Shown here in pieces: positions 58,446 to 64,000 of a stretch of DNA of 64,000 nt. Positions within the stretch are counted from its first letter, which is position 1. The number at the start of each line of letters is the position of its first letter. Location: NCBI RefSeq assembly GCF_001425205.1, contig NZ_LMDW01000015.1, positions 434,001 through 498,000 on the forward strand, written 5' to 3'. A program made the translations under genes and the position numbers. This DNA comes from Variovorax sp. Root411 (GTDB lineage: Bacteria > Pseudomonadota > Gammaproteobacteria > Burkholderiales > Burkholderiaceae_C). The notes under the pieces are model-generated. The model was not told the DNA's origin, searched no databases, and saw only the letters and a list, made by a program, of their open reading frames with translations.

Positions 58446-59873
58446 ATGAGCACGATCAACTACAGCGAGAAGATCCCCAACAACGTCAACCTCGGCGAAG
58501 ACCGCACGCTGCAGCGCGCGCTCGAAGGCTGGCAGCCCAACTTCATCAACTGGTGGGACGACGTGGGCCCCGAGGGCTCGACCAACCACGAGGTGTACCT
58601 GCGCACGGCCGTGAGCGTCGACCCGCAGGGCTGGGCCCAGTTCGGCCACGTGAAGATGCGCGACTACCGCTGGGGCATCTTCCTGAACCCGGGCGACGCC
58701 AACCGCGAGATCCACTTCGGCGACCACAAGGGCGAGAAAGCCTGGCAGGACGTGCCCGGCGAGCACCGCGCCAACCTGCGCCGCATCATCGTGACGCAAG
58801 GCGACACCGAGCCCGCATCGGTCGAGCAGCAGCGCCACCTGGGCCTCACGGCGCCGTCGATGTACGACCTGCGCAACCTGTTCCAGATCAACGTCGAAGA
58901 AGGCCGCCACCTCTGGGCGATGGTCTACCTGCTGCAGAAGCACTTCGGCCGCGACGGCCGCGAGGAGGCCGACGCGCTGCTGCAGCGCACCTCGGGCGAC
59001 GCCAACAACCCGCGCATCCTGGGCGCATTCAACGAGAAGACGCCCGACTGGCTCGCGTTCTTCATGTTCACCTACTTCACCGACCGCGACGGCAAGTTCC
59101 AGCTGGCCGCGCTGGCCGAGAGTGCGTTCGACCCGCTGGCGCGCACCACGAAGTTCATGCTGACCGAAGAAGCGCACCACATGTTCGTGGGCGAGAGCGG
59201 CGTGTCGCGCGTCATTGCGCGCACCGCGCAGGTGATGAACGAGCTGAAGACCGACGACGCGCAGAAGATCCGCGCTGCCGGATGCATCGACCTGGGCACC
59301 ATCCAGCGCTACCTGAACTTCCACTACAGCGTGACCATCGACCTGTTCGGCGCCGACCAGTCGAGCAACGCCGCCATCTTCTACAGCTCGGGCCTGAAGG
59401 GCCGCTACGAAGAAGGCAAGCGCGACGACGACCACATCCTCAAGGGCCAGACCTACAAGGTGCTCGAGGTGAAGGAAGGCCAGCTCGTCGAGAAGGACGT
59501 GCCGATGCTCAACGCGCTGAACGAAGTGCTGCGCGACGACTTCATCAAGGACTCGGTGGCCGGCGTCGGCCGCTGGAACAAGGTGCTTGAGAAGGCCGGC
59601 ATCCCGACGCGCCTGACTGTGCCGCACAAGGCGTTCAACCGCCAGATCGGCGCGCTTGCCGGCATCAAGATGTCGCCCGAAGGCCGCGTGGTGAACGACA
59701 TCGAATGGGCCGCCAAGCGCGACGAATGGCTGCCGAGTTCCGAAGACTTCGCTTTCGTGGCATCGTTGATGGGCCGCGTGGTCGAGCCGGGCAAGTTCGC
59801 CGGCTGGATCTCGCCGCCGGTGATGGGTATCAACCGCCAGCCGGTGGATTTCGAGTACGTGCGGTTCGGCTGA
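58446..59873 (+). CDS. boxB: Benzoyl-CoA 2,3-epoxidase subunit BoxB
   Basis: A 475-residue di-iron oxygenase component. Two ExxH iron-binding motifs are seen: E152-xx-H155 (in VEEGRHLW) and E242-xx-H245 (TEEAHHMF). It epoxidises benzoyl-CoA at C2-C3 with electrons from BoxA. Start ATG 58446, 31 bp after boxC. Length normal. Confidence 0.96.
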   Translation: MSTINYSEKIPNNVNLGEDRTLQRALEGWQPNFINWWDDVGPEGSTNHEVYLRTAVSVDPQGWAQFGHVKMRDYRWGIFLNPGDANREIHFGDHKGEKAWQDVPGEHRANLRRIIVTQGDTEPASVEQQRHLGLTAPSMYDLRNLFQINVEEGRHLWAMVYLLQKHFGRDGREEADALLQRTSGDANNPRILGAFNEKTPDWLAFFMFTYFTDRDGKFQLAALAESAFDPLARTTKFMLTEEAHHMFVGESGVSRVIARTAQVMNELKTDDAQKIRAAGCIDLGTIQRYLNFHYSVTIDLFGADQSSNAAIFYSSGLKGRYEEGKRDDDHILKGQTYKVLEVKEGQLVEKDVPMLNALNEVLRDDFIKDSVAGVGRWNKVLEKAGIPTRLTVPHKAFNRQIGALAGIKMSPEGRVVNDIEWAAKRDEWLPSSEDFAFVASLMGRVVEPGKFAGWISPPVMGINRQPVDFEYVRFG

Positions 59874-59885
59874 TTGGGGTATTAC

Positions 59886-59995
59886 TCCCTCTCCCCTTGG
59901 GGGGGAGAGGGCTGGGGTGAGGGTAGGCGGCGTCCCCACGACAAGCAGCCGCCCCCTCACCCTGACCCTCTCCCCAAGGGGCGAGGGAAAGGAGA
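59886..59995 (+). repeat. Intra-operonic repeat R3 carrying the boxA ribosome-binding site
   Basis: Related to R1 and R2: CTCTCCCCTTGGGGGGGAGA at the left, CACCCTGACCCTCTCCCC at the right, ending AAAGGAG, 8 bases before the boxA ATG. It lies between boxB and boxA. Confidence 0.65.
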
Positions 59996-60002
59996 AAAAG
60001 AC

Positions 60003-61289
60003 ATGGACATGGCCGTTGAAGCCGGGATCATCAAGCAGCACCTGATCGACCCCGAGATCTGTATCCGCTGCAACACCTGCGAGGCCATCTGCCCCGTCAA
60101 CGCGATCACGCACGACGACAACAACTACGTCGTGCGGGCCGACGTCTGCAATGGCTGCATGGCCTGCATCTCGCCGTGCCCGACGGGCTCGATCGATAAC
60201 TGGCGCACGATGCCGGTGGTGCGCGCGTACTCGATCGAAGAGCAGCTCACCTGGGAATCGCTGCCCGCCGAACTCTCGCCGGAAGAGCTCGAAGCCGCCG
60301 GCGTGTCCGCGGAAGTGGCCGGCGACCCCGCGGCCGCCTTGCCCGCCCAGACGCAAGCCCAGGCGGCCGCCGAATCGATCGAGCCGGCCTTCAATTCGGC
60401 GCAATACGGCGCCACCGTGCCGCCCTGGTCGGCCGCGCACGCGTACACCAATCTCTTCCCGCCGAAGACGCCGACGACCGCTACGGTGGTCGGCAACTTC
60501 AACTGCACTGAGGCGGGCTTCGACAGCGAGACCCACCACATCGTGCTCGACTTCGGCGCGGTGCCGTTCCCGGTGCTGGAGGGCCAGTCGATCGGCATCG
60601 TGCCGCCGGGTGTCGATGCCATCGGCAAGCGCCACCATGCGCGCCAGTACTCGGTGGCCAGCCCGCGCAACGGCGAGCGGCCCGGCTACAACAACGTCTC
60701 GCTCACCGTGAAGCGCGTGACCGAAGACCACCAGGGCGACGCCGTGCGCGGCGTGTGCTCCAACTACGTGTGCGACCTGAAAGTGGGCGACACGGTGCAG
60801 GTGGTCGGGCCTTTCGGCTCGTCGTTCCTGATGCCGAACCACCCCAAGTCACACATCGTGATGATCTGCACCGGCACCGGCAGCGCCCCGATGCGCGCCA
60901 TGACCGAATGGCGCCGCCGCCTGCGCAAGAGCGGCAAGTTCGAGGGCGGCAAGCTGATGCTGTTCTTCGGCGCGCGCACGCAGCAGGAGCTGCCTTACTT
61001 CGGTCCGCTGCAGTCGCTGCCCAAGGACTTCATCGACATCAACCTCGCGTTCTCGCGCACGCCGGGAAGCCCCAAGCGCTACGTGCAGGACCTGATGCGC
61101 GAGCGTGCCGCCGACCTGGCCGCGCTGCTGAAAGATGGCGCGAGCCACTTTTATGTGTGCGGCCTGAAGAGCATGGAAGAAGGCGTGGTGCTCGCACTGC
61201 GCGACGTGGCGAAGGAAGCGGGGCTCGATTGGGACACGGTCGGCGCCGCCTTGAAGCGCGAAGGCCGCCTGCACCTCGAGACGTACTAG
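60003..61289 (+). CDS. boxA: Benzoyl-CoA oxygenase reductase BoxA
   Basis: A 428-residue NADPH:ferredoxin-like reductase. The N-terminal ferredoxin part has two 4Fe-4S motifs: C20, C23, C26, C30 and C49, C52, C55, C59 (CxxCxxCxxxC). After an alanine-rich linker, an FAD/NADP reductase domain follows with [25 protein letters not shown], and the C-terminal GRLHLETY. It supplies electrons to BoxB. Start ATG 60003; a longer upstream frame only translates the repeat. Confidence 0.96.
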   Translation: MDMAVEAGIIKQHLIDPEICIRCNTCEAICPVNAITHDDNNYVVRADVCNGCMACISPCPTGSIDNWRTMPVVRAYSIEEQLTWESLPAELSPEELEAAGVSAEVAGDPAAALPAQTQAQAAAESIEPAFNSAQYGATVPPWSAAHAYTNLFPPKTPTTATVVGNFNCTEAGFDSETHHIVLDFGAVPFPVLEGQSIGIVPPGVDAIGKRHHARQYSVASPRNGERPGYNNVSLTVKRVTEDHQGDAVRGVCSNYVCDLKVGDTVQVVGPFGSSFLMPNHPKSHIVMICTGTGSAPMRAMTEWRRRLRKSGKFEGGKLMLFFGARTQQELPYFGPLQSLPKDFIDINLAFSRTPGSPKRYVQDLMRERAADLAALLKDGASHFYVCGLKSMEEGVVLALRDVAKEAGLDWDTVGAALKREGRLHLETY

Positions 61290-61299
61290 GCTGCGGCGG

Positions 61300-61743
61300 A
61301 TGAAGTTCGCCGACTTCCACGCGGGCCAGGTCATCGAGGCCGGGCCCTATGTGCTCACCGAAGCGGAACTGCTGCAGTTCGCACGGGCCTACGACCCGCA
61401 GTGGTTCCACACGGATGCCGAGGCGGCGGCCGACAGCTCCTTCGGCGGGCTGATCGCCAGCGGCTGGCACACGTGCTCGATCGCGATGCGGCTGGCCGTC
61501 GACGCAGCACTTGCCGGTTCCGAATCGTTCGCCTCGCCCGGGCTTGACCACGTGCGTTGGCCGAATCCCGTGCGGCCAGGCGATGCGCTGCGGCTGGTGG
61601 CCGACGTGACCGAGGTGCGCCGCTCCGAAAAGCGCCCGACGCTCGGCATCCTGCGCTGGCACTGGCGGCTCTTCAACCAGCGCGAGCTGATGGTGCTCGA
61701 CGTGGCGGTCACGAGCCTGTTCAAGCTCAAGCCGGCCGGCTGA
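61300..61743 (+). CDS. MaoC-like hotdog dehydratase family protein
   Basis: A 147-residue hotdog protein of the MaoC/R-hydratase type, with AYDPQWFHTDAEAAADSSFG carrying the hydratase Asp and His, and FGGLIASGWHTCSIAMRL. Members hydrate enoyl-CoAs. It lies 10 bp after boxA and could hydrate 3,4-dehydroadipyl-CoA, which is inference. A bidirectional terminator follows. Confidence 0.87.
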   Translation: MKFADFHAGQVIEAGPYVLTEAELLQFARAYDPQWFHTDAEAAADSSFGGLIASGWHTCSIAMRLAVDAALAGSESFASPGLDHVRWPNPVRPGDALRLVADVTEVRRSEKRPTLGILRWHWRLFNQRELMVLDVAVTSLFKLKPAG

Positions 61744-61753
61744 GGCGTTCGCC

Positions 61754-61793
61754 CAAAAAAAAGCCCGCAACGCGCGAGCGCTGCGGGCTTTTG
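61754..61793. terminator. Bidirectional terminator after boxCBA-maoC
   Basis: AAGCCCGCA and TGCGGGCTT arms around a 14-base loop, with A tract before and T tract after, so T tracts on both strands. It serves the box operon and the convergent low-complexity gene. Confidence 0.85.
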
Positions 61794-61812
61794 TCCGGCC
61801 TGGGCCGGCGGA

Positions 61813-62277
61813 TTACTTCTTGATGTCGACGGCGCCCGAGCCCTGGGCCTTGCCGCTCGCCTTTGCGCCAACGCCCGCAGGTTTCACGGCATTGGTGGCC
61901 GAGCCCACGGCGCCGGTCGCGCCATTCAGCGTGCCGCCGACGGTGTTCGTTACGCCGCCCGCCGCATTCGTGGCACCGCCGACGGCGCCCGTGGCACCGC
62001 CCAGCACGCCACCGACGGCGTTGCCCACGCCGCCTGTCGCGCTGCCGGCCGTGTCGGACGTGGCAGCACCGGCATTCGTGTTCGCGCCTGCGGCTGCACC
62101 TGTGCGTGCCGCGGCACCGCCATGTGTGGACCCTGCGCCTGCGGAGCCCGAGGTGTTCACGTCTGCATTGACTCCCACGCCGACCCCGACGCCTTGCGCC
62201 TGGGCTGCGCCGCCGATGGCCAGGAGGCCTGCGAGCAGGGCGCCGAGGAAGATGCGGTTGTGTTGCTGTTGCTTCAT
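61813..62277 (-). CDS. Low-complexity secreted Gly/Ala/Thr-rich protein
   Basis: A 154-residue protein with a signal peptide (LGALLAGLLAIGGAAQAQG). The mature part is almost all Gly, Ala, Val, Thr, Asn and Ser with near-repeats such as GGVLGGATGAVGGATNAAGG and GGTLNGATGAVGSATNAV, ending basic (KASGKAQGSGAVDIKK). No catalytic motif. Possibly a surface or matrix protein. It is convergent with the box operon. Confidence 0.75.
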   Translation of the reverse strand: MKQQQHNRIFLGALLAGLLAIGGAAQAQGVGVGVGVNADVNTSGSAGAGSTHGGAAARTGAAAGANTNAGAATSDTAGSATGGVGNAVGGVLGGATGAVGGATNAAGGVTNTVGGTLNGATGAVGSATNAVKPAGVGAKASGKAQGSGAVDIKK

Positions 62278-62455
62278 GGGTGACTGTTCCTTTCGTAGCA
62301 TGGTCACGGTTTCAAGAACCGACCGGGGTTCGGTCGGCTCGGGTGCAACCATCGCCGGGCCGGTCTTTGTCGCCATGTGCGCGACAGTCGCCCACGCGTG
62401 TGGGAACTGGCTGTCGGCGAAACAGGAGGCTCGAACGTTGCCCCCGCGGTGCTAA

Positions 62456-63484
62456 TCATGGCAGCAGATGGGTGCTGAAGAAGACCGCTGTCTTCTGGTT
62501 AACTTCCTGTAACGCGCTGGCCCGGTCGAAACCCGGCGGGTCATTGAGCATGTCGCCGACCAGTCCCGTGAGGTCCGGCGGTAGCGGAGACAGCAGCGAA
62601 CCGTGCCCGCCGGTCGGCATGTCCGCGATCAGCTCGCAGCGCGGCAGGCAGGCCGCAAGCACCCGGTCGCTGTGGAAGCGCGGGATCAGCCAGCGGTCCT
62701 GCCTGGCGGTGATCAGGCCGAGTGGGACACGCGGCGCCGCGAGCGAGGTCATGTCGAAATCGGCGGAAGAGGGCACGCCCGCCACGATGGCCGCGATGCG
62801 CGGGTCGGCGTATTCGCGCGGCGTGGCGTCGTCGAAGCGATGGCGGATCACCAGCAGCGCGCCCCATTTCCGGACGCCGTCGAGCCAGCTCCCGGTCAGC
62901 CGCGTGATCAGGCCCACGCAGGACTGGAAATCGCCTTCGAGGTCGGCCTCGCAATGCTGCTTGAACGCGGCTGGCGACCAGCGCCCGCCCCCCAGGCTGA
63001 GCGCGGTGTGGCCACCGGCCGACATGCCGTACATGCCGACCCTGTCGAGCCGCAGCAGCGGCGCGAAGCGCACGTCGCGCCCGACCGCATCGATGGCGCG
63101 CGACACCTCGGCCGGGCGCATCGCCCAGCTGTCGGGGCCGGGGTTGCTGTCGTCCTTGTAGTTGTCGGCTTTGTGCTCCGGCATGGCGACGATGAACCCT
63201 GCGCCGACGAGGCTGCGCGCCAGGTCCGCATGCACCCACGGCGCGCCGCCCGAGCCGTGCGAGACGACGACCAGCCGGCCATTGCCGCGCACCGGCGCGC
63301 CCTGCGGCGCCACGTCGAGCGTGAAGCGCCCGCGCCGCGCTGGCCGGGCCGGATCGGCGGACGGGTAGAACACTGTCACCGGGCCATCCCCATCGGCCGT
63401 GGCGGGGAGTTCCGCCAGGCCCATCGAGGCTTGCGCCCAGCCGGACCACAGCGCCAACAGGAAGATGAAATACAAACGTCGCAT
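62456..63484 (-). CDS. Secreted alpha/beta hydrolase
   Basis: A 342-residue hydrolase with a signal peptide (RRLYFIFLLALWSGWAQAS). Oxyanion motif VVSHGSGGAPW, nucleophile S155 in YGMSAGGHTA, His late in PTGGHGSLLSPLPP. Resembles dienelactone-hydrolase or PAF-acetylhydrolase/lipase-like enzymes. Start at 63484 follows AAGGAG. It lies leftward after the AraC gene. Confidence 0.83.
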   Translation of the reverse strand: MRRLYFIFLLALWSGWAQASMGLAELPATADGDGPVTVFYPSADPARPARRGRFTLDVAPQGAPVRGNGRLVVVSHGSGGAPWVHADLARSLVGAGFIVAMPEHKADNYKDDSNPGPDSWAMRPAEVSRAIDAVGRDVRFAPLLRLDRVGMYGMSAGGHTALSLGGGRWSPAAFKQHCEADLEGDFQSCVGLITRLTGSWLDGVRKWGALLVIRHRFDDATPREYADPRIAAIVAGVPSSADFDMTSLAAPRVPLGLITARQDRWLIPRFHSDRVLAACLPRCELIADMPTGGHGSLLSPLPPDLTGLVGDMLNDPPGFDRASALQEVNQKTAVFFSTHLLP

Positions 63485-63593
63485 CGAAAACTCCTTGTCA
63501 TCGGAGGCCCATGCCCCCGCCGACCCGGACGATGCCGCGGCGTGCCGGGCGCGTCTTGCCGAAATCCGCAAGTGCGGTTTTCGGCCAGGGATT

Positions 63594-64000
63594 TCAGGAT
63601 CCGGCCAGCTTCTGCCTGCGGAATTCGGTGGGCGTGAGGCCGGTGGCCGCCTTGAAAGCGCGGTTGAACGGGCCGATGGACTGGAAGCCTGCGGTCAAGG
63701 CGATGGTCAGCACCGGCAGCTCGCGTTTGGAAGAATCGGCCAGCGCCGCCATCGCCTCGGCCAGCCGGAGGCCGTTGACGAAGGCGTTGAAGTTGCGGTG
63801 GCCAAGCCGCCGGTTGATGAGGCGGCGCAGGCGGTATTCCGGCACCGACAGCCGGGCGGCCAGGCTGGCGATGCTCAGGTCTTCGCTGCGGTAGGCATGT
63901 TCCACCGCCATGGCGTGCCGCAAGGATTCCGCGAGGCGGTCCTCGGCGGGGTCGGGGTCTTGTTCGGGCTCGGGTTCCGCAGGCGCGACGGGGGCTGGTG
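63594..64000 (-). CDS. AraC-family transcriptional regulator, C-terminal part (cut by window edge)
   Basis: The frame stays open to the right edge. The visible 135 residues are an acidic Pro/Glu linker (EPEPEQDPDPAEDRL) and a complete AraC double helix-turn-helix with the second-motif signature VLTIALTAGFQSIGPFNRAF and TGLTPTEFRR. The sensing domain is beyond the edge. It is upstream of the secreted hydrolase in the same direction. Confidence 0.85.
   Translation of the reverse strand, partial: PAPVAPAEPEPEQDPDPAEDRLAESLRHAMAVEHAYRSEDLSIASLAARLSVPEYRLRRLINRRLGHRNFNAFVNGLRLAEAMAALADSSKRELPVLTIALTAGFQSIGPFNRAFKAATGLTPTEFRRQKLAGS

Noticed and set aside
59874..60002. N-terminal extension of boxA through the repeat
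   Set aside because: The residues only translate repeat R3 ([14 protein letters not shown]); the family begins at the ATG at 60003, which has AAAGGAG.
58326..60842. 838-codon open frame opposite boxC, boxB and boxA
   Set aside because: Antisense shadow of three well-identified genes with His/Arg/Val-rich composition typical of such shadows.
1..64000. CRISPR arrays, tRNA or rRNA genes, insertion sequences, prophage
   Set aside because: No spaced direct repeats, no tRNA-like cloverleaf or rRNA sequence, and no transposase or integrase were recognised on reading through; a dedicated tRNA scan was not possible.

Overview
The window is about 64 kb of GC-rich chromosome with dense short-spaced operons and many ATGA or TGATG stop/start overlaps. 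The gene set (MinCDE, mnmG-rsmG-parA-parB, a complete box pathway for aerobic benzoyl-CoA degradation, many LIV-type transport and acyl-CoA genes) points to a versatile soil betaproteobacterium of the Burkholderiales. Comamonadaceae, and Variovorax in particular, fits best; this is inferred from gene content and protein style, not from a database search. I see no rRNA, tRNA, CRISPR array, prophage or insertion sequence.

Layout. 1-1243: CreBC-type two-component system, cut by the left edge. 1244-1809: a gene-free 566-bp gap that looks like a replication origin: TAG trinucleotide array, AT-rich flank, DnaA boxes, IHF site. It lies between genes that diverge from it. 1810-5723: TerB/DUF697 protein and a copper module (cueR, copZ, copA with a CueR promoter). 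5730-9902: leftward operon with a lone ketoacyl synthase, ACP, hydrolase and membrane hydroxylase, next to a second two-component system (10041-12132). 12145-18090: VOC/SnoaL fusion, RidA, old yellow enzyme, AtuA-like protein, enoyl-CoA hydratase and GST. 18274-25489: origin-type block DUF1328, mnmG, rsmG, lysE, parA, hydrolase, parB and a lipoprotein, with two parS sites inside mnmG and rsmG.

25575-33823: FAD oxidase, DinB, ATP:cobalamin adenosyltransferase, a broken CYTH gene, SGNH hydrolase, RcnB-like protein, CysB-type LysR regulator, and a TetR regulator with its probable target operon. 33839-39130: minE, minD, minC, uracil permease, thioesterase and AsmA. 39142-45824: enoyl-CoA hydratase, feruloyl-CoA synthase-like ligase, a hydroxyacyl dehydrogenase coupled to a substrate-binding protein and a BKACE-type enzyme, and a Crp/Fnr regulator.

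45841-61743 is a benzoate catabolon. A leftward unit runs DUF4863, boxD, benzoate-CoA ligase, hydrolase, then a full LIV-type ABC transporter. BoxR is divergent, and boxC-boxB-boxA-MaoC follow rightward. TGCA-N6-TGCA motifs lie in the three promoters, as expected for BoxR control. Benzoate would be imported, activated to benzoyl-CoA (also the BoxR effector), epoxidised by BoxAB, cleaved by BoxC and oxidised by BoxD. The right end holds a low-complexity secreted protein, a secreted hydrolase and a truncated AraC regulator.

Beyond the genes, three dispersed repeat families stand out. One is a large mosaic palindrome in three copies. A second lies inside operons and its end supplies the Shine-Dalgarno sequence of the next gene (three copies). 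A third also sits inside operons (two copies). The origin candidate, the repeats, the duplicated TetR operator and the beta-keto-acid cleavage locus are the items most worth follow-up.
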